A DNA stretch of 64,000 bases from Semisulcospira habei (Eukaryota > Mollusca > Gastropoda > Semisulcospiridae): positions 51,848,758 through 51,912,757 of the forward strand of contig BTPG01000004.1 in the NCBI GenBank assembly GCA_036245525.1, given 5' to 3'. Both the position numbers and the translations under genes were made by a program. Each line of letters starts with the position of its first letter. The first letter of the stretch is position 1. Positions 21,982 through 32,516 of this stretch are shown here, one piece after another. Below the pieces are notes generated by a model. It had not been told where the DNA came from and did no database searches. It saw only the letters and a list, made by a program, of their open reading frames with translations.

Positions 21982-22804
21982 TAATAAACAGATCGTCTCG
22001 CGCTGGGACCATATGGCGTTGAGGCGCGTCCCCTGGGTGGTGGATACGGGGGTCCCTCGCGAGAGGGGTGCACCGAATGAAATAAGGTGCCGTGAACCAA
22101 CATGGTCTAAGGGAAGGTGACCCCGACATAAAAATCCCTGGTCCTCCTAGTAAGGGGGTTGGGCGTGGGGGTAGCTTCCCCACCCTGCAAATAAGGAAAT
22201 AGCTACAAAAATGCCGACGAAAAGACAAACAGAAACTACTTTCCTGGAGGAGGAAGGTTCTTCTACCAGAAGATTTATGACGTCCTGTGGTGAAAGCCGG
22301 AAGTCTTCGGAAGCCACAGGACCGAGCCGCCTCTCTCTATCCAGGGACACAACCATGGGCACATGGAATGTCAAGACCATGTACCAGAGCGGCAAGGCCG
22401 CCCAGATAGCAGCGGAAATGCAAAAGTACATTTCCCTGCTAGGTATCAGTGAAGCCAGATGGACGCAGTCTGGCCAGAAAAGGCTGTGGTGGGGAGATGA
22501 TTCTGTATTCTGGTCATGAAGATGAAATTGGGCGAAGAAGATGGGGATGGATTGGTCACAGTCTGAGAAAGCCAGCTTCTAGTATCACTAGGCAGGCATA
22601 GTCATGGAACCCCCAGGGAAAGAGGAAAAGAGGCAGGCCGAGAAACACCTGGCGTCGAGACCTCCAAGCAGACATCAAGAGACTGGGAACCACCTGGAGC
22701 CACGTAAAATCGAAGGAGAAGGACAGGAGTCGCTGGAGGTCTCTCGTCGACGGCTTATACCCGGGGAGGGGTGACAGGCGTCAGTAAGTAAGTAATAGAC
22801 AGAT
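21982..22804 (+). mobile_element. Internally deleted LINE with both ends and target duplication
   Basis: The insertion is 21994-22792. It has a GC-rich 5' UTR, then an ORF from ATG 22211. From GTWNVKTMYQSGKAAQ to LLGISEARWTQSG this matches an APE-type endonuclease N-terminus, including the catalytic Asn and Glu positions. After ILYSGHED the frame passes directly into the RT C-terminus (GRRRWGWIGHSLRKPASS, NPQGKRKRGRPRNTWRRD). The rest of the endonuclease and nearly all of the RT are deleted. The tail is GTAAGTAAG. TAATAAACAGAT (21982) and TAATAGACAGAT (22793) flank it, one mismatch in 12. It cannot encode its own machinery. Confidence 0.88.
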
Positions 22805-22812
22805 AGAATAAG

Positions 22813-22957
22813 AGAGTTCGAGGGCGGTGTCAGGATAGCTTGGTGCCTACAAAAGTAGACAGATCAACCATGTTCGTTCAAGGGTGGTGTCAGAATAGCT
22901 TGCTGCCTAGTACGCGCCAAGCTATTCTGGCACCACCCTTGAACTGTCATGGTCGAT
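22813..22957. repeat. Family C hairpin with duplicated left arm
   Basis: Two left arms in tandem (GTTCGAGGGCGGTGTCAGGA and GTTCAAGGGTGGTGTCAGAA), each with TAGCTTG, precede one right arm GCGCCAAGCTATTCTGGCAC. Confidence 0.8.
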
Positions 22958-23112
22958 TAACATCTTGTTATTGCGTGTCATGGTTGAAAGGGACAATGCT
23001 GCTAATCGTAATGACTGCCCGAGTGTTCGTGTGCATGTATGACACCAGCACAAGTGATTTCTCGCACAAGGCGCTGAAGGTTGTTCGGACTTGATGCATG
23101 CACCACCTGTCT

Positions 23113-23179
23113 GCGAGCGTCATACAGCCTCATCAGCCCCAGCATGCTACAGGGTCTGATGAGGCTCTATGCCTCTTGC
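23113..23179. repeat. Family A hairpin, diverged
   Basis: CATACAGCCTCATCAG pairs with CTGATGAGGCTCTATG: the stem holds although CAGCCTCATCAG differs from the consensus on both arms. Confidence 0.75.
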
Positions 23180-23514
23180 ACTTCTATTTTCTACAGTAAA
23201 CTCCGCATAATGCAAAGCCTTTGGAAAAAGCAAAATCGGACACAACGCTTTTTCTCAGGGCTCGACGTTTCCAGATAAAACACATAGCTTTCAAACTTTT
23301 AATACAGTCGACTAAGCTTATAATAAGGTCGGATAATTATTTTAAAAAGTCAGATATAACGAAACGTTTTCGGAGGGTCCCGACACTGCCCTTTCTATAC
23401 AAATTACGTCGCTTATATTCACATAACACAGTTACAATATAACAACAAAACCCTGTGGGTCCCTAGGCGCTCTGTTACATCCGAAGTTTACCGTGTATAA
23501 AGTCCAATATAATC
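23180..23514. other. No recognised feature
   Basis: No supported frame or repeat. Confidence 0.5.
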
Positions 23515-23612
23515 AGGGGCCAGTTGCATGCGCGAGCTTAGTCCTGCTATCGCGGCGCACCTTGCTTAGTGGCTGGCGCAGGACTTAGCTCGCTCAGATC
23601 ATGCAACTTGCC
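23515..23612. repeat. Family D palindrome, left arm partly deleted
   Basis: CAGGGGCCAGTTGCATG and GAGCTTAGTCCTGC are present on the left, but the inner CGCCAGCCACTAAGCAAGG of the left arm is missing while the right arm is whole. Confidence 0.75.
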
Positions 23613-23939
23613 TTTTCTGTATCCGGCGTTCACTGTGCTTATGTTCCTCGGTCGGGGGAGGTGATCGGCGTTTAGTGTAGTACAAATTAAGGCCTAAGCT
23701 GTGTGGATGTCCTCCGGCCACTGTCCGCTTGCACTTGAAGTGCGCGAGCCATCGTAACTTTAACGCCGTTCAACAACAGGCCTTCGCGTAACGCCACACC
23801 TGGCAAAACCACAAACACCGCAGAACACAGGCGTGAGAGACCAGAGAATCGCATGCCAATCACCCGCCTCATTTTCTGCTCTTCTCAGCGCTGATCTCTC
23901 GTTCAAACAGCTCGCTGCTCTTGAACACAAACTGCGTCT
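23613..23939. other. No recognised feature
   Basis: No supported frame or repeat. Confidence 0.5.
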
Positions 23940-24005
23940 GCAAGAGGCATAGATCCTCATGAGCCCCTGCAGTTGCAGGGGCTCATGAGAATCTATACCT
24001 CTTGC
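23940..24005. repeat. Family A hairpin, mixed subtype
   Basis: The left arm has GATCC (first subtype) with CCCCTGC (second subtype); the right arm is GAATC. It looks like a recombinant of the two subtypes. Confidence 0.85.
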
Positions 24006-24713
24006 TGTTTTTTAATTACTTCAATGATGTGTCACTCAGGTAAAGAGCGATCAGACGTTAGACCTAACTCAGTCAACCATTCCGCAACGGTGCTGCTACC
24101 GGTGCATGACAGCTACTTGAGTGATCATAGGCACTGCAGCGAAATAAAAGTTCCCCATTCAATAAACTACGTTCGTCATCCAACAAATGACGCGTCCTGT
24201 TTCGAATAATGACGCGCAAATTCTGATAAATCCGCAGCCCAAATACAATTCCATATAAGACTCTCGAAAAGCAACATTAAAGTTCAATCGAGCCGCTCCT
24301 AATGTCCCGGCGTGAATACATTCAATGCCGACAAATGGGAAGTCGAAGGCAAAATTAATTTCAAATGAAATTTAACTTGGAGTTTGTACACGATTTCAGC
24401 TGTTCCAGAAAGATGAGAAACCACTAAACCAACATCACAAAGACAGAATTCTGGAATGAATGAATGAATGAATGAAAGAATGAATGAATGAATGAATGAA
24501 TGAATGAATGTTTTCGAAAAGACTGAGAAACTAGCCTCGCTGAACTGACGGAGTCTAAATGTTTGGTATGATCCAGAAAAAAGCAATAGAAAATTTAATA
24601 ATCACGAAGAAATATTTTTGTTAGTTTAAAATAAGTGAAATGAGACGAACAAGAGGTGGATTAAAAGCCCAGACAAGCATGCGCTATCGCTTTTTTTTTT
24701 TTTTCGGGGCTTT
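24006..24713. other. No gene; AATG microsatellite
   Basis: AATG repeats, interrupted once by AAAG, at about 24454-24510; otherwise nothing recognised. Confidence 0.6.
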
Positions 24714-24787
24714 CAAACCCTTTGGCTGTCGTTAGCGCCTGCCGGAATCATCGTGACAAAAAGCGTCACCGACAGCCAATGGCTTAA
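24714..24787. mobile_element. Family F element, adjoining a family E element
   Basis: CAAACCCTTTGGCTGTCG on the left and CGACAGCCAATGGCTTAA on the right. The right TTAA (24784-24787) is also the left TTAA of the next element. Confidence 0.7.
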
Positions 24788-24863
24788 CTCATTCGCGGGA
24801 AGCCGCATCCGGATGCGCGGCTTATGCCGCGCATCCGGATGCGGCTGGCCGCGAATGAGTTAA
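24784..24863. mobile_element. Family E palindrome, 80 bp
   Basis: TTAACTCATTCGCGG...GCCGCATCCGGATGCGCGGC folds on its complement with a few mismatches. It has the same length as 14242-14321 but different arm sequence. Confidence 0.85.
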
Positions 24864-25005
24864 ACCATTGTTCGCGTGAAACACGCGCAGATTTCTGCTT
24901 CCTGAACAACCTCGATTGCATACTGACAAGCAAAAAAAAAAAAAAAAAAAGAAACGCGAGATTTTCGGAATCATCGGAAACAATATGTCGCATTTCTTTC
25001 GCTCG

Positions 25006-26384
25006 TCAGTGTACAAGTGTAAAAGGGAAGCCCACCTCTTTAGCCGAGGACAACTCTCCGTCCTCGCTGGAGTGGTACTCGGACATGTTATCACTCTCGC
25101 CCGCCTCGTTCAGTATCAGCTGCTCCTCCATCTCCTGCAGAGAATCCACCAGGATCTCCAGGCGCACAAGTTCAAGGTCAAGCTCGCGGCTCAGGCTCCC
25201 GTCGTGCGTTGCGCCAGAGCTCCCGTCCTGCACTGCGCTAGAGGTATCCACGGTAGCGCGCAGGTTGTCATAATTGTCGTATCCTGAAAATGTGGTATCA
25301 CTTGGGGTGTTGGTATCCAAAGCAGACTTGCTGGCTAGCGAGACCACTTTGGCCGCACTACAAGTTATGCTCCCAATAGTTTGGTTCACAGGGCTTATCA
25401 CGTGGTATCTGTTATTAACTTCGGCAGACGACACTGCAGGAACGGTGTCATTTGTACTGACGACTCGGAAGATACGATTATTGTTCGCTGTGTCACGAAC
25501 TTCTACAATTTTGTACTGTTCTAAACTGTTACTATGTAACTCACTCCTGTTTTGAACAAACTTATGCATTCCAGAAACATCGCGACTGTCAGCAGCACGA
25601 AGACCATCCTTCCCACTGTCAGTAAACGGACCCTCGATACAGGTGCTGGCGTAAGGACTCAACACACCGTTTACCAGCCGCTGTCCAGTGTTAGTCAGGC
25701 GCTGGTTGTCGTGCAGAAGTCTGGTTCTATCTGTCGGCGAGTTACAGTCACTGGGAGAGGATGGGAAAGTGCTGGGAGACGAGGGTAAGGTGCTGGGAGA
25801 CAGCGGTACCGAGCTGGTAGACGAAGGCAATGTACTTCTCCTTGACGGCGAGTTGAGGTCACTGGGAGAGGACGGTACAGTGCTGAGTGAAGAAGGCAAC
25901 GTGTTCCTCTCTGTCGGCGCGGTACATTCACTTGCAGAAGACGGCAGAGTACTTATAGAAGAAGGGCCGAATTCACGTCTCCTTGAAGGTAAACCAAAGT
26001 CACTCGGCGGAGACGAAGGTAAAGTTACTGTCGCCGCACGCGATCCGCCACAGCAGTCGGGCGAGAAAGGCAGCGACTCAAACACGTCATCCTCGCCCAC
26101 AGAACTCAGTCTCCTGGCCGAGAAACTCCGCACATCCGCGTACCGCGACTTGTTCAAGCTGAGATAGATCACCACCCCACCTGGCCGCCCGCTCTCAATG
26201 ACCGAGTCTGAGCCACCTGTCCCGAGGGCCGGGAACTGACCCTTGGGGGACGGAGTGGGAACAGAGTCGGGAGGCAGTCCGGAGCCGCTCATCCTCACTC
26301 AGTCGTAGACTGAACTCCTCTTACTCTCCTCATCCGGCGGGACACAACTGTTCAATGGTCATTTCAATTCATCGCACATGCACA
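25006..26384 (-). CDS. Probable host coding exon, Ser/Pro-rich protein of unknown function
   Basis: The minus-strand frame runs from ATG 26298 (MRMSGSGLPPDSVPTPSP) to a stop at 25006, 430 codons. A 3' splice site, CTTTTCTTTACAG preceded by GCTGAC, ends at 26385, so the exon probably starts at 26384 with about 86 nt of 5' UTR. An in-frame TGA lies 9 nt before the ATG, which has A at -3. A donor candidate (GAG|GTGGGC, exon end 25036) would remove the last 9 residues, so this may be the first coding exon of a longer gene. Residues about 90-200 are degenerate Ser/Pro repeats (TLPSSxSTxPSSPSD-SPSRR). Residues about 375-400 (SRELDLELVRLEILVDSLQE) look helical and acidic, followed by SEYHSSEDGE. No membrane segment or signal peptide. 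Low complexity leaves the coding call uncertain. The family is not recognised. Confidence 0.65.
26298..26384 (-). promoter_or_regulatory. Four short upstream ORFs before the start codon
   Basis: Within the 86 nt between the splice acceptor and the ATG, four upstream ATGs each open a short frame (2 to 12 codons) that stops before the main start. Such uORFs usually lower translation; whether the exon boundary is right decides if they are in the mRNA. Confidence 0.4.
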
Positions 26385-26402
26385 CTGTAAAGAAAAGGTC
26401 AG

Positions 26403-26480
26403 CTAAGTTCAAGGGCAGTGCTTACTTTGCTCGGCGCCTTCAGGCTCCGAGCAAATTAAGCACTACACTTGAGGTACCAT
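26403..26480. repeat. Family C-like hairpin with a different core
   Basis: AAGTTCAAGGGCAGTGCTTA pairs with TAAGCACTACACTTGA; the core is TTTGCTCGGCGCC / GGCTCCGAGCAAA, shared with no other copy here. Confidence 0.7.
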
Positions 26481-27358
26481 GTCACAAGTCAAGTGATTTG
26501 CACATACTGTTTAGCAGGCGATGCAAAAATGTGGGCCAATTGGCTCTAAATGTGAAAGGGGCGATCACAGATAACACTTTGTAGTCTTCCTTTCCAACTG
26601 ACAGAGTCAAGTGGACTGCAAGTGCCAGAAAGGATGAAAACTTCTTTTCCACTGTTTCTTTTTCACGGGGCCGCAGCGTTATCCTCTAAAATGCTGAAGA
26701 AAGAAGAACTGTTTCGCTGATCTACTGAGCATAATATACGGATTCAACGAAACTGCCTTGAGTTAAACAATAAACAATAATATAATAAACAACCAGAACT
26801 TGTATATTGTATTTCCTGAAAGAAACGCGTGAAACCTTAAGTCGACGGACGCCGCACTGCTCTAACACAAAACAAAACAAAAATCTTTACAGATGTAGAT
26901 CGTTAAGACAGCAACTGATAAATATCTTTTATCCTCGAACATCTATAAAACATGCACTTACGGACGTCTTTGCTGATGTAGAGTTTTTTAAAAAGTCCTC
27001 TACGTCTACTGATGAATTATATTTGCTGATGTAGCTCTAAGCTTTGCGCACTTCGCACAACATTTCCACACAACACTGGCCGGCGGTAGGGTCTGTCCCC
27101 AAACCTAAATCCCCGCAGGTCGGAGAGAGAGAGAGAGTAGCGAGTGTGTGGCGACTGAGGCACGCAGGCCTACTGTGTATTGCAGGGGCCAGATCACTTC
27201 GCAAATACTCCCAGTGATTAGGCTTACGCGAGGTAGGTAGACCATTACTCCTGGTCGTTCGTCGCGGGTGGAGCGCGTACGCACCTTCTCCGTGTGAGGC
27301 AGAGTGGTCCAAATGACGCTGGCAAGACTAAAAAGCACGTACATGTGTTTGTCTGTTG
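26481..27358. other. No recognised feature
   Basis: The longest gap next to the host exon. It holds no repeat and no frame above about 113 codons with a domain. It would be upstream of the minus-strand gene and could contain its promoter or first exon, but none is visible. Confidence 0.5.
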
Positions 27359-27450
27359 GGGCCAGCTGCGCGAGCGAGCTTAATCCTGAGCCAGCCACTA
27401 AGCAAGGTAGCACCTTGCCTATTGGCTGGCGCAGGACTAAGCTCACTCAT
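27359..27450. repeat. Family D palindrome, short top
   Basis: GGGGCCAGCTGCGCGAGCG on the left, GAGCCAGCCACTAAGCAAGG then GTAGCACCTTGC; the GCGCCGC tip is lost. Confidence 0.75.
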
Positions 27451-27458
27451 GCAAATTG

Positions 27459-27520
27459 TCTACTGGTCTGTGATTATGGACTTTACGGATTTAGGCCGCA
27501 TGCTCCTAAATGACAGAGCA
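27459..27520. repeat. Family H hairpin, degenerate
   Basis: ACTGGTCTGTGATTATGGAC on the left; TAAATGACAGAGCAACACAC on the right. Confidence 0.4.
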
Positions 27521-27535
27521 ACACACAGGTCATCC

Positions 27536-27750
27536 TTAACCCATTCAGCCCTGACACACTACAGCAGGAGATGGGTAGACCATGATAATTCAAGGGTAGT
27601 GCCAGATTAGCTTGGCGCCTGTCGGCGCCAAGCTAATCTGGCACTGCCCTTGAATTATCATGGTCGATCCATCTCCTGCAACTGGTGCATAGTCACTAGA
27701 TGACGCCTCCAACATTTGGGAAATACGGCCGTCGGGCTGCCATGAGTTAA
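27536..27750. mobile_element. Family B element, full length
   Basis: TTAACCCATTCAGCCCTGAC to GGGCTGCCATGAGTTAA, 215 bp. The hairpin (about 27580-27667) has GGGTAGTGCC opposite GGCACTGCCC, a G-T type mismatch where fully paired copies have TA or CG. Confidence 0.9.
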
Positions 27751-28376
27751 TACCCGTCAGGTCACCGATGCGACAGCGTGCAAGGACTAACGTAGACCTG
27801 TTCCTCTCGCAGAAAAGGGTCTTCTTTCGCGATCGCTGAAGAAAAGATACGGAGGAAGTGTACCTAAAAAAATCAGTTCCGTCCCTTAAGGAGAACACAT
27901 ACCCTCAAGCAATCTTTTATCTGCAGAGGTCTAACGCTGTTCTGACACACTGACGTCATCGTTCCACAATGCGAGAAGGATGACGACGTTGCAACGCGGG
28001 CTGCGTCGATCCGTCTTCCGCTCATCTCCTCCCCACAACAGCGACATCTGTCAAATCTACAGGTCACTTTCGTCAGTTGAATGTACTCCGCCTATCGAAC
28101 GACTCAGGTTTTCTCACGACTATCCGGCGTTTACCGTCAGATAGGTTCCAAACCGAATGAACTGGTCAATCAGAGGATGACAGCGCTAAACTGACAAAGC
28201 ATGAACAAGCCGCAGTAGGATACGTTGCCTTTGCGCATGATGAAGCAAAACGTTGTATTCCAGTCAAACGTGCTGTCTTATGGAGCACTTCCGATGTGAC
28301 GAGCAGTCCTACGCTGGGGGGACACACGAATATGCGGTAATGTAACATTCCAACCGGTGAGTACACGGTCCTCGGC
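27751..28376. other. No recognised feature
   Basis: No supported frame; no hairpin recognised. Confidence 0.5.
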
Positions 28377-28591
28377 TTAACCCTTTTAGCCCCGACGAAC
28401 TAAAGCAGGAGGTGGATCGACCATGATAATTCAAGGGTAGTGCCAGATTAGCTTGGCGCCATAAGGCGCCAAGCTAATCTGGCACTACCCTTGAATTATC
28501 GTGGTCGATCCGTCACCTGCAGCTGGTAACACAGTCGGTAGGTGACGTCTGAGACATTTGGGAAATGCGGTCTTGGGATTAAATGGGTTGA
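28377..28591. mobile_element. Family B element, full length
   Basis: TTAACCCTTTTAGCCCCGAC to GGGATTAAATGGGTTGA, 215 bp; the final TTAA has become TTGA. The hairpin is perfect around ATAA. Confidence 0.9.
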
Positions 28592-28594
28592 GTT

Positions 28595-28660
28595 GGCCCG
28601 AGCACCAGTAAACTGATGCCGACGTCGGCCAAAAGGACTTCGCCTAATGGGCACTCACAA
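28595..28660. repeat. Family I-like remnant
   Basis: GTTGGCCCGAGCACCAG then GCCGACGTCGGCC followed by AAAAGGACTTCG, resembling the flank of other I copies. Confidence 0.35.
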
Positions 28661-28711
28661 CAGTTCAGCGGATGAGAATATTCAAGGTGAATGATGTGGG
28701 CTTCAAAGATT

Positions 28712-28745
28712 ACAGGGGCTCCTGAGAATCCGTACCTCGTGCTCC
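28712..28745. repeat. Family A right arm only
   Basis: CAGGGGCTCCTGAGAATC followed by CGTACCTCGTGC; no left partner. Confidence 0.55.
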
Positions 28746-29285
28746 TTCCATTCACGTCCGTATGAGGAGGTCGGTGGACATTCAAACCTAAACTGGTTTC
28801 CACGCACGAAACCAGTAGAACAGCACCAAACCTTCATTCCAGATTAAAAATCATCCATTATAATTTCAAGGTCACAGTGCAAGACTCGAAACGAAACTGA
28901 CTCATTCACAAAAAGATGCTGGTCCTTGGCGGATCCCTTCACATCAAACGTGCAGAACATGTCACTGTGAAGGCCACAAAGTTCATATCCATACGTCGCC
29001 GTCGTTGCAAAAGACAGCTTGAAAAACAACTCAAGTTCTTTTCGGTGACTAATAGGCCTGCGGTTCGAAAAGACAAAAAACAAAAACAAAAAAACTGCTC
29101 GGCTTGAAAACGTGGCCGAGTTGGATTTCGACCACGTATCCAGCCCAAGTCCCGGGCAAATCGTTTCATGACTGAACAACGTGCGTAAGAGGCGGGTCCG
29201 ACTGACTTTAACTCGTTGCGCCCCGAGGTCGAAATTCACAAATCTGGTAGCTGTCCCATTGAGACTCCACGCAAACAAATCGACG
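28746..29285. other. No recognised feature
   Basis: The minus frame 29278-28844 (144 codons) is the longest, but shows no domain. Confidence 0.5.
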
Positions 29286-29370
29286 CAGATAGTTCAAAGG
29301 TGGTGCCAGAATAGCTTGGCGCCGACATTCACCCACTGTAGTCGGTGGCAACACCCTGGAACTATCGTGT
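29286..29370. repeat. Family C hairpin with altered top
   Basis: ATAGTTCAAAGGTGGTGCC on the left and GGCAACACCCTGGAACTAT on the right; the upper stem is replaced by a small CCGACATTCACCCACTGTAGTCGG fold. Confidence 0.7.
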
Positions 29371-29930
29371 TCAACTATCTTCTGCTGTCGTATCTCAAAG
29401 CTGAACGGCTGGTTACCTCAAACGACTGACATTTTGCAACACACAATAAAAAAAATTAAAAAAACCGAAACCGGTTAGGCCTTGAAGCTTAACATTTTTT
29501 AAACAAAGCGCTCCCAAAAGGTCAAGCATCGCCCACAAAAATAGTAATCTGAGACGGTTAAAACTTCGCCACTCTTTTTCCGTAGCCTTTTTGTTTTCTT
29601 CTTCTTCCTCCAGTAAAAGACCGCTAGGCGGCTCTGTGCGTTCGGAACGTTAGCTGCTCATTTGATTAGCTGGTACGAGAAAAAGCTGTTGATTTTTTTC
29701 CCTCTACGGAACCTCTCTCATGAATTATGAAGCAGTTGAAATGGAAGAAGACAAAAAGCGCAGCCGGTAAAGCCGCACACACAATCCACTAAGAACAAAC
29801 CCCTTGTGTCCTCTTTTGTTGAGGATATGAGAGTGTGAGAGAGTGAGTACGTAATCTGGTACGATGCCCACTGCCTCCTTCGTCAGAAAACACAGACGTA
29901 AATACCACCGAATCGTTACACCAAGAGACA
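29371..29930. other. No recognised feature
   Basis: AT-rich with short A runs near 29443-29462; nothing supported. Confidence 0.5.
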
Positions 29931-29956
29931 CATATCCTCATAAACCCCTGCGAAAA
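29931..29956. repeat. Family A left arm only
   Basis: CAAGAGACACATATCCTCAT then AAACCCCTGCG; no right arm. Confidence 0.5.
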
Positions 29957-30041
29957 ACGTAACAACGATACGATTTTTACTGCGAACGGTAACTCCGTCA
30001 GAAAACAAAACACAGACGGCAAATTACATTGACCATCAAAA

Positions 30042-30108
30042 GCAGGAGGTAAAGATCCTCATGAGCCCCTGCGGAATGCAGGGGCTCATGAGGATCTATG
30101 CCTCTTGC
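30042..30108. repeat. Family A hairpin, mixed subtype
   Basis: GATCC/GGATC outer pairing with CCCCTGC/GCAGGGG inner pairing, combining features of the two subtypes. Confidence 0.85.
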
Positions 30109-30574
30109 AGAAGTGAATGCGAAATTCGCGCGAAATCTGACGAAGAAGTGACTGATTCCCTGTGGTCTGCTGTCTCCAATGTTTCACCCCGTAACGCATA
30201 AATCACACTTTCGGAAGCCAGGGCTCTCTGTACTGAACAGGGACGAAACACTAAAACACTATTACAAGGGCTTGGTGTATGACACGTTCGAGTCGGGGCT
30301 TTTCGGCAAGCAAGTCGCTCGCATTGAGTAATATTGTCGAAAGTCCACTTCCGAGGTACAGCCCTCCTTGTAGGCTTTTTTTTTGTGTTTGTTTTTGTTT
30401 CACACTATGGCTCAGTACTTAGGTTGTACAATGCAGCTACGAACTGCACAGCAGCTGATTGTTCGACATTTAATCCGTGGATTTTTCACACGAACATTTT
30501 TTTTCCCCGCGATTTTATTTGATAGGAAAGCTGATGGTTACAGGTAAAGGTCGGTTCCATTATGAAACAAAAAA
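30109..30574. other. No recognised feature
   Basis: No hairpin or supported frame. Confidence 0.5.
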
Positions 30575-30710
30575 ATACCACCTTCAAGGCGCCCTTAATC
30601 AATAGCTGCGGAAGTGTTGTATAGCAGTGACGTCACAACGCTATACAACACTTCCGCAGCTAGTGATGCGGGGCGCCTTGAACGAGTTAGACGAAATTGT
30701 GTGGTGGTAT
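30575..30710. repeat. Family K long palindrome, single copy
   Basis: ATACCACC and GGTGGTAT (30575, 30703) bracket TTCAAGGCGCCC / GGGGCGCCTTGAA and an inner perfect stem AGCTGCGGAAGTGTTGTATA / TATACAACACTTCCGCAGCT with a TGACGTCA-containing loop. Confidence 0.75.
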
Positions 30711-31447
30711 GTGAACTTGAACAATATGGCTTAATTCGGTTAGATCAAAAACACATAAAGTAAATAGATGCTTAAAACTTAAAACAGAAAGTGTCGAGGC
30801 GAACAAGTCCACGGTGTCACAAGTATGACAACGAACAGACACAATTCATCGTCAGCTAGACAAGAAGAGTAATAAATGTTACATCGTCAAGCACACTTCA
30901 ATAGCTGACGTTTCTTTTGAACACAACACAAATTTCCAGTGATGGATAAAATATGAATTTGTCCTTCACTAAAAGTCAAACGACGACAATGATTTCATTT
31001 TAGTCCTCTTGCATAGTTTCACACAGAAGACACCAGCATTACAAAATCCAACTGAATCTATCGTTTATAGTTTCGCCATGAATAGATTCAATATCCAACG
31101 AATCTAATGTGTCACACCATGGACGCCGCATCAACAACTCTGACATCAGTGATGAACGGGCACTTCAAGATCCCTGTCAGTTTTTGTAGTAGCGCTACAA
31201 ATACTCGAGTTTACTGTGATTCTGGTAAAACCCTCTGCTGGTTTTCATTTTTAGGGCTTTACATTATACACAGCCCCGTTTTGGTGGTCAAGATCTGAGA
31301 CCGGCAGTGCCTCTCGCCACAAGCTACCTGCCGCCAGTCAGGCGACTGGGCGAAAACCTAAGTCAGTAAGACCTTTGACAAAGTCGCAGCTGCCTTAGTC
31401 TCAGCCAAAACCATACCATACAGTCCGACAGACAGACACTTCCATCT
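30711..31447. other. No recognised feature
   Basis: AT-rich; the 63-codon frame at 31107 (+) is unsupported. Confidence 0.5.
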
Positions 31448-31513
31448 GCAAAAGACATAGATTCTCATGAGCCCCTGCGACAGCAGGGGCTCATGAGAAT
31501 CTATGTCTCTTGC
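31448..31513. repeat. Family A hairpin
   Basis: GACATAG/CTATGTC replaces GGCATAG/CTATGCC on both arms; one mismatch remains. Left flank CTTCCATCT is shared with other second-subtype copies. Confidence 0.88.
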
Positions 31514-31885
31514 GATCCACCTCGGCTTCAGCTGCTTTCTCAAAGCGAGAGAATATACATTTTCACGTTACAATCGCACGGTCAAATCTGCAACGTACAC
31601 CAATGAGAAAACCTGTACCGTGCACAGGCGACGAACTGCGTCTACTAGGAAGCCTCTAACGAAGCACATTGCTGCTCTGCGGACAGACTTGCAATCAACA
31701 TAGTGGAAAAGAAGGCGTGCGGTACCGGGTACCTGCGTGTTCCCGACCCGACCCACCCCGAACTGTGACTGCTTGCCTCATGCCTGACCGCCAGGACTGT
31801 CGCCTAAAACGTCAACGTTGAACTGCCAGACTTAGGTTAGACTGAGTGCCCTAAGGCCTCAGCAGCATGAGGAACAAGGCCGTCT
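31514..31885. other. No recognised feature
   Basis: Overlapping frames at 31503-31703 (+) and 31756-31568 (-) lack domains. Confidence 0.5.
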
Positions 31886-31951
31886 GCAAGAGGCATAGAT
31901 CCTCATGAGCCCCCGCTGTCGCGGGGGCTCATGAGGATCTATACCTCTTGC
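31886..31951. repeat. Family A hairpin
   Basis: GATCC/CCCCCGC subtype, one mismatch (GGCATAG against CTATACC). Confidence 0.88.
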
Positions 31952-32516
31952 ACAGAAAAATCAGGCATGATACTCCGTTGCACTTAAAATGGGTGGCTCA
32001 CATGGATCTTTTTTTCTCCTGATGTACGTGGCTAATGAAGATTGGTGAGTGATTACGATCTATGTCTCATCCACGGGTAGGTGGGCTTCGCTGCGGGAGT
32101 GATCCTCAGGAGCCAGCAGACGCCTCGCTGTCTTCTACTCGCTGACCCGAGCTAACCGCAACGTACATAAACACAATGAGCAACACCCCTCGCCTCAAAG
32201 CCACATCCCTCTCCCACCCCTAACCCGCCTACTTTTTCATTCTGACACTATCGAAACCAAGTGGTTCATAATTTGATATTCCACAGTTAGGGAGTACTGT
32301 CAAGTCAGTCGCGAGTGAATTCGATTACGGTAGCTTGAATGTGGTACTGTACAAAACATAAGCAGACCCTTTTTTTGGAAGGAATAAACTATAATAACAG
32401 TTCCTTGGTCACCGCGCCAAATTAAATAAACTGTAAGCCTAATGACCAAAAGGACTTCGGACCGATATAGGCTTACTCCTGACCATGTCGCGGACAAATC
32501 GGCCCAGTGATGGTTG
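31952..32516. other. No recognised feature
   Basis: No repeat or supported frame. GACTTCGGACCGATATAGGC near 32452 may be a worn family I flank. Confidence 0.45.

Noticed and set aside
25688..26167. 159-codon plus-strand frame opposite the host exon
   Set aside because: Shadow of the Ser/Pro repeats on the minus strand; the longer minus frame with a splice acceptor explains the openness.
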